The notes beneath the pieces were generated by a model. That model ran no database searches and was not told the origin of the DNA. It saw only the letters and a program-made list of their open reading frames with translations. Positions 1 to 6,185 of a DNA stretch of 20,877 nt are shown here, in pieces (position 1 is the first letter of the stretch; each line of letters begins with the position of its first letter). Location of the stretch: IMG/VR virus record IMGVR_UViG_3300023179_000603, positions 1 through 20,877 of that record, one strand, 5' to 3'. A program made the translations under genes and the position numbers. This stretch comes from a virus.

Positions 1-1113
1 AACCGTTTGTATTTGCATCCTAAGCGTGACTCGCTAATCAAGCGCATCTTCTCTGGCCCACCGGCACAGGCAGAGTTGCCAAACGCAATCAATCGAATCA
101 TCACATCACAGTCTCAGCCCAATATCACCGGCAATGTGAACCTTGGGCTGGAGGGTTCTAACCGTTATATCGCAAGAGTAGCGGAAGAAACGGTGGAGAT
201 GAGAGAATTGTGGGTATGGAATGACGACACAAGCGATTATCAAGTTGTTACAATAGCAAATCCTGATGTTGTTGTGTATGACAGGTCAGGTGAGGCAATG
301 TTCCTCAAGGGCGAATGTCCGTTCATTCAGATTTGCCCTAATCCTTTGTATGACTATTTTTGGGGTCAATCGGAAGTACAGAAGTTAATTTACTTGCAGA
401 TGCTTCGTAACAAGCGCATAGGCGAGATTTCCACTTTGCTGGCAAAGCAGGTGAATCCTCCCAAGGCTTTTACGGGGTTCATGGGCATCACGGATGAGAA
501 AGCATATGCATTGAATATGCCTAACTCCTACGTCATGTCCGACATGCCGGGAGCCAAAGTCGATGAACTATCCCCATCTATTCCAAACGATTTGTTCAAA
601 GAAATCGCCGAAATTGATGCCATGTTCGCAGAGGCTTCAGGAATATCTTCTGTACTCCAAGGTCGTGGAGAAAGCGGGGTGCGCTCTGCTGGACACGCAT
701 CGCAACTTGCTCGTCTTGGTTCATCCCGCGCCAAAAAACGTGCATTAGTCATTGAAGACAGCCTGGAAAAGGTTGCAACCCTGTATCTCAAGCTGATGCA
801 GGCTTATGACAACACCCACTTTGTTGGTGATGACGGCAACCACTTCATTGCCGAGCAATTCACCCATGATTTTGTTGTCAAGGTGGATGCACACTCAAAT
901 TCACCCATTTTCATGGAAGATTCCAGGGAATTGGCGTTCAAGTTGTTTGAGGCCAAGGTTATTGACCGTACTCGTCTGATTGACTTGGTTGATCCTCCTA
1001 TGAAACAATTGTTAAAAGACGATCTGGCAAAAGCAGAGAAAAAGGAAGCACAAAAAGCAGCAATGCAGCCTCCTCCTCAAGCTAAACCAGAGCAACCGAA
1101 AAAAGGTGCATAA
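1..1113 (+). CDS. Portal protein, C-terminal part (5' end outside window)
   Basis: The reading frame is open from base 1, so about 370 C-terminal residues are visible and the start lies upstream. Portals form the dodecameric ring at one capsid vertex through which DNA is packaged and ejected and to which the tail attaches. The visible part has the helix-rich stretch typical of podovirus portals: FWGQSEVQKLIYLQMLRNKR, then KQVNPPKAF, then a long helical segment containing SGVRSAGHASQLARLGSSRA and AKKRALVIEDSLEKVATLYL. The last 35 or so residues are a Lys/Gln/Pro-rich, probably disordered tail (KKEAQKAAMQPPPQAKPEQP). Its place directly upstream of scaffold and capsid genes fits. The stop codon overlaps an ATG (TAATG at 1111-1115). 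The family call rests on motif appearance and gene order, not on a search. Confidence 0.85.
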   Translation, partial: NRLYLHPKRDSLIKRIFSGPPAQAELPNAINRIITSQSQPNITGNVNLGLEGSNRYIARVAEETVEMRELWVWNDDTSDYQVVTIANPDVVVYDRSGEAMFLKGECPFIQICPNPLYDYFWGQSEVQKLIYLQMLRNKRIGEISTLLAKQVNPPKAFTGFMGITDEKAYALNMPNSYVMSDMPGAKVDELSPSIPNDLFKEIAEIDAMFAEASGISSVLQGRGESGVRSAGHASQLARLGSSRAKKRALVIEDSLEKVATLYLKLMQAYDNTHFVGDDGNHFIAEQFTHDFVVKVDAHSNSPIFMEDSRELAFKLFEAKVIDRTRLIDLVDPPMKQLLKDDLAKAEKKEAQKAAMQPPPQAKPEQPKKGA

Positions 1114-1154
1114 TGCTCACAATCAGAATTGGTACAGTTGGTAAACCGGAAGTC

Positions 1155-1162
1155 AAAAGGAG
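1155..1162 (+). promoter_or_regulatory. Strong Shine-Dalgarno before micro-ORF A
   Basis: AAAAGGAG lies four bases upstream of the ATG at 1167. An alternative ATG at 1113, overlapping the portal stop, is in frame and would give a 32-residue product. The strong site just before 1167 and the match to the second micropeptide favour the short form; the coupled 1113 start remains possible. Confidence 0.55.
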
Positions 1163-1166
1163 TTCC

Positions 1167-1211
1167 ATGTATACTCGCAAAATCAAACGTGGTCGCAAGA
1201 CTCGTAGGTAA
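1167..1211 (+). CDS. Micropeptide A, 14 residues, highly basic (putative)
   Basis: Encodes MYTRKIKRGRKTRR; 8 of 14 residues are Lys or Arg. It has a strong ribosome binding site (AAAAGGAG) and ends in TAA. It aligns almost position by position with micropeptide B encoded about 70 bases downstream: both fit [TA]-R-K-x-[KR]-[RK]-G-R-K-[TS]-R-[RK]. Several matched residues use different codons (cgc/cgt, ggt/ggc), which points to conservation of the peptide rather than a recent DNA duplication. The GRK-x-R pattern recalls arginine-rich RNA-binding motifs and protamine-like DNA condensers, but function is unknown. Starting at the upstream in-frame ATG at 1113 would add 18 residues. I do not recognise a named family. 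Confidence 0.5.
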   Translation: MYTRKIKRGRKTRR

Positions 1212-1226
1212 TTCCCCGCAAGGAAT
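1211..1226 (+). other. Hairpin directly after micro-ORF A
   Basis: ATTCC (1211-1215) pairs perfectly with GGAAT (1222-1226) around a 6-base loop. The first base is the last base of the micro-ORF A stop codon. The stem is short (5 bp) and has no T-run, so it is not a classical terminator. Its interest is that micro-ORF B is also followed immediately by a hairpin. Confidence 0.35.
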
Positions 1227-1280
1227 GGGTTATGGCTGCTTCACCCTGAGTAAGTGGCCGCTGTTTGAAAGGTCATGAAA

Positions 1281-1322
1281 ATGGCACGTAAAGCTCGCAA
1301 AGGCCGCAAGAGCCGCAAGTAA
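1281..1322 (+). CDS. Micropeptide B, 13 residues, highly basic (putative)
   Basis: Encodes MARKARKGRKSRK; 8 of 13 residues are Lys or Arg. GAAAGG at 1267-1272 sits eight bases before the ATG at 1281; an ATG at 1275 is also in frame (adding Met-Lys) but is only two bases from the same site. The peptide is a clear sequence relative of micropeptide A: after the first residue or two nearly every position is identical or a Lys/Arg or Ser/Thr swap, with the Gly-Arg-Lys core unchanged. It lies in the portal-to-scaffold interval, so expression with head genes is expected. A role in binding packaged DNA or phage RNA is a guess from charge only. Confidence 0.5.
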   Translation: MARKARKGRKSRK

Positions 1323-1323
1323 T

Positions 1324-1359
1324 CTGGCGGGGTAACACCCTCCAGAGAACTCAGGTTCT
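1324..1359 (+). other. Two stacked hairpins after micro-ORF B
   Basis: The first (1324-1345) pairs CTGG with CCAG, then has a single bulged C, then GGGGT with ACCCT (one G-U pair), closing on an AAC triloop: nine base pairs in all. The second (1346-1359) begins at the next base: AGAAC pairs with GTTCT around a TCAG loop. The direct abutment would allow coaxial stacking. The sequence after it is TCCCCTCTC, not a uniform T-run, so this looks like a structured or protective RNA element rather than a strong terminator. Pairing was done by eye; no folding energy was computed. Confidence 0.45.
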
Positions 1360-1370
1360 TCCCCTCTCAT

Positions 1371-1399
1371 TGGACGTTGGAGAGATGAACTAACGTCCA
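1371..1399 (+). other. 8-bp stem hairpin upstream of the 1421 gene
   Basis: TGGACGTT (1371-1378) is the exact reverse complement of AACGTCCA (1392-1399), enclosing a 13-base loop that contains GGAG and an ATG. It ends about 20 bases before the next gene's ATG and just upstream of that gene's own GAGG site. No T-run follows. It could tune translation, or be an RNA processing or protein binding site; the sequence alone does not decide. Confidence 0.45.
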
Positions 1400-1420
1400 C
1401 CCATTGAATTGAGGATTGAT

Positions 1421-1867
1421 ATGGCAACGGACAGAATGATGGATTTGATTAAGCAGGGGCAAGCTCAAGGGCAGTCTCCTGAAGATTCCAATTTGCCCAC
1501 TCCCGATCAAGCTGGCGCTGGCCCTGATTCTGGTACGCCTCCTATGGCGTCTGCAATGACTACGCCAGAACCCAAAATGGGAAGCAAAGAAGCCGCCAAC
1601 GTCAACTTGCAAATGGCTATGGATTTGATGGAACAATCGCTACCTGCGCTTGGTTCCGAATCTGAAGAAGGCCAAAGCATTATGAAAGCACTCAGTTCCT
1701 TGCACCGGGTTTTTGGTAAGCGCGAAGCAAAGAACCGTGAACTGATGCCAGCAGAAATTCTGCAAATGATTCAAACTCTGCCGCAAGCTGGTGGAGCAAC
1801 GCCAGAGCAGCGTAGCATTGCTCAAGCACCCGTACCGGGTATGTCTCAACCTCCCATGCAAATGTAA
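1421..1867 (+). CDS. Unknown 148-residue Met/Gln/Pro-rich phage protein
   Basis: I do not recognise a named family. The ATG at 1421 has a GAGG site 7-8 bases upstream; an in-frame TTG at 1409 has none and would lie over that site, so the ATG is preferred. The protein opens with a helical start (MATDRMMDLIKQ), passes through a low-complexity Pro/Gly/Ser/Asp stretch at about residues 15-50, has a more ordered helical middle (ANVNLQMAMDLMEQSLPAL and SIMKALSSLHRVFGKRE), and ends in a Gln/Pro/Met-rich tail. The position between portal and scaffold-like genes suggests a head assembly or minor virion protein. Composition and cotranscription support it being real; function is unassigned. Confidence 0.7.
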   Translation: MATDRMMDLIKQGQAQGQSPEDSNLPTPDQAGAGPDSGTPPMASAMTTPEPKMGSKEAANVNLQMAMDLMEQSLPALGSESEEGQSIMKALSSLHRVFGKREAKNRELMPAEILQMIQTLPQAGGATPEQRSIAQAPVPGMSQPPMQM

Positions 1868-1879
1868 CCGGAGAATATC

Positions 1880-2074
1880 TTGGAAATCTTCAAGCCGAAA
1901 GGCAACCCCTCGATCCGCAAGCCGACTGACAACAATATGCAGAACGGCCAAGTTTTCAACCCGCCTCGGTTTAGCCAAATCGGTGGCGGTGGCGACGGTA
2001 CTGCGATCAAAAGCCGCATGACCAAAAACAAAATGACCCTTGAGAAGCCGGGTGGCACTCGTCGGGTTGTTTGA
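1880..2074 (+). CDS. Unknown 64-residue basic protein, TTG start
   Basis: A short frame reading from TTG at 1880, preceded by GGAG (1870-1873) at a six-base spacing, in the 225-base interval between the 1421 gene and the scaffold-like gene. The product is rich in Lys, Arg, Asn and Gly with a GGGGDG run near the middle (NPPRFSQIGGGGDGTAIKSR) and a basic end (KPGGTRRVV). It has no hydrophobic segment. No family was recognised. A TTG start with a well-placed ribosome site, and the fact that it fills an otherwise empty gap in a tightly packed operon, support it moderately. Initiation at an internal ATG (about residue 20) is less likely because no Shine-Dalgarno precedes it. Confidence 0.55.
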   Translation: MEIFKPKGNPSIRKPTDNNMQNGQVFNPPRFSQIGGGGDGTAIKSRMTKNKMTLEKPGGTRRVV

Positions 2075-2080
2075 TTCACA

Positions 2081-2091
2081 TAGGGGATAAA
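2081..2091 (+). promoter_or_regulatory. TAGGGGATAAA leader before scaffold-like gene
   Basis: The 11-mer TAGGGGATAAA ends one base before the ATG at 2093 and contains the likely ribosome site (AGGGGA). The identical 11-mer precedes the ATG of the membrane protein gene at 16551, and TAGGGGAT recurs at 2638-2645 upstream of the capsid gene. Confidence 0.5.
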
Positions 2092-2092
2092 T

Positions 2093-2623
2093 ATGTCACT
2101 TGAAGATGTTTCTTTTGAGGCGCGAGATGAACTCGCATCTTTGTCGCGTCGGTTGTCGGAAGACCCATCGACTCGCAAGGAGTTTTTGCGTCTGACCAAA
2201 AAGGTTCGACCTGATTTGCCAATTCCTGAATTGGACATTGAAGACCGTGCCATGTCTCTGGTGAGCAAGTCGGAAGACCGTGTTGCTCAGATGGAGGCAA
2301 AGTTGGCAGAACGTGATGCAATTGACAAGCTCAAAGAGCGTCGGGCAAACTTGCTGAAAAGTGGTTTGGTTAAGTCAGAAGCAGAGATTGAAGAGGTGGA
2401 AAAAGTCATGATTGACAAAGGTATCCACAATCATGAAGCTGCAGCTGAATACCACGCATGGATGAAGCAGGCGGCAACGCCTACTCCAACTGGCTACAAT
2501 CCAAACCCATTGAAGCAGTTTGATATGTCTGCGTTCCGCAAAAACCCTGTGCAAGCCGCAAGGGATGTTGCCGCGCAAGCATTGAATGAAATTCGTCGTC
2601 CTACACGCCCTATCGGTTTGTAA
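2093..2623 (+). CDS. Scaffolding-like coiled-coil protein
   Basis: 176 residues, highly charged and predicted helical by composition. Scaffolding proteins line the prohead interior and guide coat assembly, then leave. Residues about 60-105 (SEDRVAQMEAKLAERDAIDK onward) look like a coiled coil rich in Glu, Lys and Ala, followed by a helix-loop segment (KVMIDKGIHNHEAAAEYHAW). A Pro/Thr/Asn-rich linker follows (ATPTPTGYNPNP), and the C-terminus is basic (ALNEIRRPTRPIGL), as expected for a coat-binding scaffold tail. It sits directly upstream of the major capsid gene, the standard scaffold position. Low-complexity helical proteins are hard to assign by eye, so the call leans on position. AGGGGA provides the ribosome site. 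Confidence 0.65.
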   Translation: MSLEDVSFEARDELASLSRRLSEDPSTRKEFLRLTKKVRPDLPIPELDIEDRAMSLVSKSEDRVAQMEAKLAERDAIDKLKERRANLLKSGLVKSEAEIEEVEKVMIDKGIHNHEAAAEYHAWMKQAATPTPTGYNPNPLKQFDMSAFRKNPVQAARDVAAQALNEIRRPTRPIGL

Positions 2624-2637
2624 GATAATTTGGTAAA

Positions 2638-2645
2638 TAGGGGAT
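2638..2645 (+). promoter_or_regulatory. TAGGGGAT in the capsid gene leader
   Basis: The third TAGGGGAT in the window, 26 bases before the capsid ATG, followed by its own separate AGGAG site nearer the start. It cannot be the capsid ribosome site at this distance, which hints that the octamer may do something other than, or besides, recruit ribosomes. A chance match to a purine-rich motif is possible. Confidence 0.25.
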
Positions 2646-2663
2646 TGTTTTTAGGAGATTATT

Positions 2664-3680
2664 ATGCCTATTGGTGGCGGTATTTTGCCAGCAGCGGGTT
2701 CGGCGCAATACACCGAGTTGTCTTATGTGACTCGTCGTGCGTTCATTCCCAAGCTCGTAGTTCAACTCTACAACTCAACTCCCCTACTCGCCGCTTTGCT
2801 GGCTAACAGTCAGCAAGCATCTGGCGGTGTGTCGTCAGTCACTGCGCCCGTCCAGGGTTCGCAGATGGTGACTTCTCAGTGGTCGGATTACTCCGGTTCT
2901 TTTAATCAGCCTTCTGTTCAGACTGGTATTACCAACGCTGAATTCAACCTGAAGCTGATGATTGCCCCGGTTCCGTTCCTCGGCATGGAAGGCGCAATCC
3001 AGCAAGATTACGCCATCATCCCTCTGATTGAAGCTCGTATGAATGACGCTGCCAACTCGATGATGGATTCGATGGCAACCTCGTTGTACAACAACACCAC
3101 CAACGCTCAACAATTCATCGGCCTGCCCGGTGCAATTGATGACGGCACGACTCTTGCCACCTACGGCAACATCAACCGCACCACCAACACCTGGTGGAAG
3201 GCCAAGCAATACGCTGCAGGTTCGGTCAACCCGACTCGTCAGAACGTGTTGCAATACATCTCGGGTACTGTGAAGAACTCCGCTGAAGTTCCGACTTTCG
3301 GCGTGTGTGGTTTTGGTACTTGGACGCTGTTGGCTCAAGACTTTGTTGGCCAGGAATCGTATGTCATTACCCCCGGTAAAGGCATTGGTTTTGACAATGA
3401 CGCTGATGGCCCTCAGTCTGGTTTCCGCGCCCTGATGGTTGCTGGTGTGCCGATCTATCCGGATCCGTACTGCCCTGAAGGTACTGTGTACCTGCTCAAC
3501 AGCAACTACCTGTCGCTGTACATCCATGAGATGGGTTCGTTTGCCTTCACCGGCTTTGAATCCACCCTGCCCAACTGGCAAATTGGCTATGTCGGCGCGG
3601 TGCTGACGATTGCTGAACTGGTTGTTACCAAGCCGAAGTCGATGACCAAGGTGACTGGTTACAACTCGCTGACCATTTAA
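2664..3680 (+). CDS. Major capsid protein (HK97-fold type)
   Basis: 338 residues, the usual size for a mature podovirus coat protein. Coat subunits build the icosahedral shell. The order of elements fits an HK97-like fold: an N-arm with YVTRRAFIPKLVVQLYNSTP, a beta-rich E-loop-like region at about 55-100 (SSVTAPVQGSQMVTSQWSDY), a long spine helix at about 116-144 (IIPLIEARMNDAANSMMDSM), an A-domain-like middle, and a C-terminal beta-rich P-domain-like segment with VAGVPIYPDPYCPEGTVYLL. The ATG has AGGAG seven bases upstream, a strong site suiting an abundant protein. Scaffold-like gene upstream and decoration-like gene 12 bases downstream support the call. The fold assignment is by pattern only. 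Confidence 0.85.
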   Translation: MPIGGGILPAAGSAQYTELSYVTRRAFIPKLVVQLYNSTPLLAALLANSQQASGGVSSVTAPVQGSQMVTSQWSDYSGSFNQPSVQTGITNAEFNLKLMIAPVPFLGMEGAIQQDYAIIPLIEARMNDAANSMMDSMATSLYNNTTNAQQFIGLPGAIDDGTTLATYGNINRTTNTWWKAKQYAAGSVNPTRQNVLQYISGTVKNSAEVPTFGVCGFGTWTLLAQDFVGQESYVITPGKGIGFDNDADGPQSGFRALMVAGVPIYPDPYCPEGTVYLLNSNYLSLYIHEMGSFAFTGFESTLPNWQIGYVGAVLTIAELVVTKPKSMTKVTGYNSLTI

Positions 3681-3692
3681 GGAGAAAACAAA

Positions 3693-4799
3693 ATGGCAAT
3701 GAACTACATGGGTTCTGGAGTTCGCTCCACTGCGTTTAGCGCCCAGCCGATCAACCTGCCCAGCGGTGACGTTTACCTCATCCCGTCTGGTCAGTATCAA
3801 ATGATTCTGGGTAACTACACCACCCTGCAAATGTTTGACCCGGCTACGCAAATCTGGCGCAATGCTGTGCCGTGCGCTCAAGCTGGTGCAACGCTGGTAT
3901 CGTCTGATGGCGCAAACTTCCGTCTGGCAAACATCACCGGCACCGTTCAAGGTGTTGTGATTACCAACGCTGGTACGGGTTACACCAACGGTATTTACCC
4001 GGCTGGTACTCAGCTTGGTACTGCCGCCTCGCCCTCCGTGACGTTTGCGGCTGGTGGTGGCTCGGTGTTGGCAACTGGTAACGTGATTGTTGGCGGTGCT
4101 ATCAACACCACCGTGACCATCACGACTGCTGGTTCTGGCTACACCAAGGCTCCCATCCTGGTTGTGTCTGCTCCCCCGGCTGGTGGCGTTCCCGCAACCA
4201 TGACCTGCACGATCTCTGGTGGCGCAATCAACGCTGTTACCGTGACCAACCAAGGCGCTGGTTACCTGACGGCTCCCACCGTGACTGTTGTTAACTCTCA
4301 AGGTGATACGACTGGTACTGGTGGCGTTCTGACCGTGAATGCAACGCTGGTTGGCTCTGGAACCATTACCGCCATCACGATGGCAAACAATGGCGCTGGT
4401 ATGACTTCGGTTCCAGCTATCACGTTCAGCCCCGCTTCGACCACCGCGGCAACCGCTGTGATGTGCCTGACTGCTCTGACGCTGACTGGTGCTTCTGGTG
4501 TTGGTAATACGGTGGGTACGTTCCCGCTAGTGGCTACTTCCACCGTGACGGCTGGTTCGGCAACGCTGACCAACCCGGCAATCTCCACTGGTGTGTTTGT
4601 TCCCCGGATGGCTACGGCTGTGGCAACGACTGCCGCAACGACCTATTCGACGGCCATTCAAGACGGTGGCTTGCACCAGGTTGCGAGTGTCGCCCAAGGT
4701 CTTGGACTGATGGGTGGCGCAGCATTCGGTACTACGGCATACACCCCGGCTGCTACCTTTGGTGGCGCATCCGACTTGTCGTACCTCCTGCCCATCTAA
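3693..4799 (+). CDS. Gly/Thr-rich repeat virion protein, probable capsid decoration or head fibre
   Basis: 368 residues with almost no charged residues after the first 80. Residues 1-80 form a non-repetitive domain (MNYMGSGVRSTAFSAQPINL, then LIPSGQYQMILGNYTTLQMF). Residues 88-254 carry four copies of a beta-strand repeat of pattern V-x-[VI]-x-[NT]-x-G-x-G-Y followed by an A-P-x-V strand (TNAGTGYTNG, TTAGSGYTKAP, TNQGAGYLTAP, ANNGAGMTSVP). The C-terminal third is Ala/Thr/Gly-rich, ending in GGASDLSYLLPI. The position right after the capsid gene, with AAGGAG fused to the capsid stop, is the classic site for decoration or head-fibre proteins. Related repeats occur in the nozzle gene at 6186. 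Direct evidence for the virion location is lacking. Confidence 0.6.
   Translation: MAMNYMGSGVRSTAFSAQPINLPSGDVYLIPSGQYQMILGNYTTLQMFDPATQIWRNAVPCAQAGATLVSSDGANFRLANITGTVQGVVITNAGTGYTNGIYPAGTQLGTAASPSVTFAAGGGSVLATGNVIVGGAINTTVTITTAGSGYTKAPILVVSAPPAGGVPATMTCTISGGAINAVTVTNQGAGYLTAPTVTVVNSQGDTTGTGGVLTVNATLVGSGTITAITMANNGAGMTSVPAITFSPASTTAATAVMCLTALTLTGASGVGNTVGTFPLVATSTVTAGSATLTNPAISTGVFVPRMATAVATTAATTYSTAIQDGGLHQVASVAQGLGLMGGAAFGTTAYTPAATFGGASDLSYLLPI
3954..4454 (+). repeat. Four GxGY beta-repeats inside the decoration-like gene
   Basis: Copies start near residues 88, 141, 182 and 228 of the protein, about 40-50 residues apart. Each has a hydrophobic strand, an N/T-x-G-x-G-Y (Met in the last copy) turn, an A-P-x-V/I strand and a Gly/Thr-rich stretch. 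The third copy also contains QGDTTGTGG, closely matched by SGDTTGNSG in the nozzle gene. The repeats are visible at protein level; the DNA copies have diverged. Confidence 0.75.
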
Positions 4800-4808
4800 G
4801 GAATCAAC

Positions 4809-5204
4809 ATGGCATCATCTCGCGTTGCAAATAAGCTGCCAAGTCAGTTTGGTAGCATTCTGCTGGCAGTTGTGCCAAGTTTGAACCTGAATGCAACGGG
4901 CGATACGTTCGTTGCCTTTCCTGATACGCCGACCAAGTTTCGGATTCGGGCCATTGCAATGACCAATGGCTCGATCAACCCGACTACGGCTCGGTTTACT
5001 GTTCAAACGGCTGCTTCTGCCGGTGGTACGGCAATCGTCACGGCTGTTACGCCTTCGCTGGCATCTTCCGCTGTTGTACAAGATTTGAGCATTGCGAACA
5101 CCAACGCATGGTCGCAATCTTATCTGTACATCAACGTGGGTACGGCGCAAGGTGCGGCAGCGACTGTTGACCTGTACATCTACGGCGACATTCTCACTGC
5201 TTGA
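4809..5204 (+). CDS. Small beta-rich virion-type protein, unknown
   Basis: 131 residues, mostly beta-prone and poor in charge. It opens with MASSRVANKLPSQFGSILLA, has an FPDTPTKFRIRAIAMTNGS region that reads like a jelly-roll or Ig-like strand pair, and ends in strands (SYLYINVGTAQGAAATVDLY). Proteins of this size and composition directly after capsid genes are often cement, minor head or fibre-base proteins, but I do not recognise a specific family. The start ATG has AAGGAA overlapping the previous stop. It is in the same frame as the capsid and decoration-like genes. The real gene ends at the TGA at 5202-5204, one base before the next gene's ATG. Confidence 0.65.
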   Translation: MASSRVANKLPSQFGSILLAVVPSLNLNATGDTFVAFPDTPTKFRIRAIAMTNGSINPTTARFTVQTAASAGGTAIVTAVTPSLASSAVVQDLSIANTNAWSQSYLYINVGTAQGAAATVDLYIYGDILTA

Positions 5205-5205
5205 T

Positions 5206-5538
5206 ATGTGGATCACCAACAATAGCGGGAAAAATCTTGAAGATGGATACGATGGCAAGCGATATACGTTTGTTGCTGGACAATCTTTGGAGGTACCCGC
5301 TGTTGTTGCGAGACACATTTTTGGTTTTGGTGACGACGATAAACGTCCTTACCTCATCCGCTTAGGCTGGATTCAAAAATCCAACGATTACGATTCTGCT
5401 GTCGAAAAGCTCAATCAGTTTTCGTTTTCCTCGGAAAAGCCTCAGCAACCCGTCCACTCGTTATCCCCGGTGGTTGATACTGAGCCAGTCCCCATGTCTA
5501 AACGGCGTGGGGCTGGCAAGGTTCAACTTGTGGCTTAA
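5206..5538 (+). CDS. Unknown 110-residue protein
   Basis: No family recognised. The frame is open further upstream, but the ATG at 5206 follows the previous stop after one base and gives a protein with an ordered-looking N-terminal half (MWITNNSGKNLEDGYDGKRY, then FVAGQSLEVPAVVARHIFGF). The second half is linker-like and basic at the end (PMSKRRGAGKVQLVA). No clear Shine-Dalgarno precedes the ATG, so translation is probably coupled to the upstream gene. Starting earlier would overlap the upstream gene by over 100 bases and is less likely. The VPxxVARHIFGFGDDDKRPYL pattern is one I associate with small proteins sitting before adaptor genes, possibly head completion, but this is weak. Confidence 0.6.
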   Translation: MWITNNSGKNLEDGYDGKRYTFVAGQSLEVPAVVARHIFGFGDDDKRPYLIRLGWIQKSNDYDSAVEKLNQFSFSSEKPQQPVHSLSPVVDTEPVPMSKRRGAGKVQLVA

Positions 5539-5553
5539 CACCATGAGGAGCAT

Positions 5554-6183
5554 ATGGCACTCTCTGACTACATCACTGAATGTCGTAGGCTCCTGCATGA
5601 TGCAACGGGCAATTTCTACACAGACCTTGAACTGACTGACTACATCAATGCCGCAAGGCAGCGTGTAGTCCGTGATACTGGTTGCCTTCGTAGCCTTCAA
5701 GCCTCATCGGTTGTTCAAGGCCAAGAAGTTATCTCGACAAGCGCCATTCCAGGTGGCAGCAACACGCTGGACATTATTGGCATCAATCTGATTTGGGGCA
5801 ACACCCGAATCTATCTTAGGTATCTTCCTTGGACTCAGTTTAATGCTGAGTTGCGCTATTGGCAGAACTATCAAGGCAGGCCAGTTGCTTTTTCAATGTA
5901 CGGTCAGTCCTCGATTTACATTGGGCCTATCCCTGACCAAACGTATTCAATTGAACTGGATACGATTGTCATGCCTACTGCATTGTCAACAGCGTATCCA
6001 ACAGAAACCATTCCTGACCCGTACACTACGCCGGTTGCGTTCTATGCTTGCCACAAAGCCAAGTACAAAGAACAGGCTTACGGTGAATCGGAAATCTTCA
6101 AACAAGAATACACGAACCAAGTCAAAGCCGTCTTGTCTAGCGTGTTTACCCGGCGTCTGTCTACACCTTACTCTATGGGGTAA
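5554..6183 (+). CDS. Head-tail adaptor protein (SU10-adaptor / gp6-like)
   Basis: 209 residues. Adaptors form a ring under the portal and dock the tail. The N-terminus shows the usual helix pair: YITECRRLLHDATGNFYTDL followed by LTDYINAARQRVVRDTGCLR, the pattern seen in podovirus adaptors of the SU10/phiEco32 type. A beta-rich middle follows (IGINLIWGNTRIYLRYLPW, SMYGQSSIYIGPIPDQTYSI), then a C-terminal helix (FYACHKAKYKEQAYGESEIF) that would insert along the portal. GAGGAG lies seven bases before the ATG. The next gene is the nozzle, as expected for adaptor-nozzle gene order. Confidence is good because motif, length and context agree. Confidence 0.8.
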   Translation: MALSDYITECRRLLHDATGNFYTDLELTDYINAARQRVVRDTGCLRSLQASSVVQGQEVISTSAIPGGSNTLDIIGINLIWGNTRIYLRYLPWTQFNAELRYWQNYQGRPVAFSMYGQSSIYIGPIPDQTYSIELDTIVMPTALSTAYPTETIPDPYTTPVAFYACHKAKYKEQAYGESEIFKQEYTNQVKAVLSSVFTRRLSTPYSMG

Positions 6184-6185
6184 GC

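Larger units (their letters stand above)
1114..1420 (+). other. 307-base gap with two micro-ORFs and several hairpins
   Basis: This is the longest stretch of the window without a standard-length gene. It is not empty: it holds two tandem micro-ORFs (1167-1211 and 1281-1322) encoding related basic peptides, hairpins directly after each micro-ORF stop (1211-1226 and 1324-1345), a further small hairpin (1346-1359), and an 8-bp-stem hairpin (1371-1399) just before the next gene. I see no convincing sigma70-type promoter and no hairpin followed by a T-run, so transcription probably runs through from the portal gene. Elsewhere in the window genes are separated by 0-40 bases, so a gap of this size in a late operon is itself unusual. 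Confidence 0.7.

Noticed and set aside
1225-1278. 17-codon frame (MGYGCFTLSKWPLFERS) between the two micro-ORFs
   Set aside because: The purine-rich site is directly against the ATG, there is no similarity to the basic peptides, and length is within chance. It does end in an ATGA overlap, so it is not fully excluded.
1346-1399. Rho-independent terminator between the micro-ORFs and the 1421 gene
   Set aside because: The hairpins are not followed by a T-run, so a classical terminator is not supported.
2835-4301. Long open minus-strand frame of 488 codons opposite the capsid and decoration-like genes
   Set aside because: Its product is a low-quality His/Arg/Val/Ser-rich string with no domain, and it straddles two well-supported + strand genes; it is explained by their codon bias.
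5092-5205. Upstream extension of the 5206 gene, or a frameshift fusion with the 4809 gene
   Set aside because: No slippery heptamer is visible, and the ATG at 5206 one base after the stop gives a simple coupled start.
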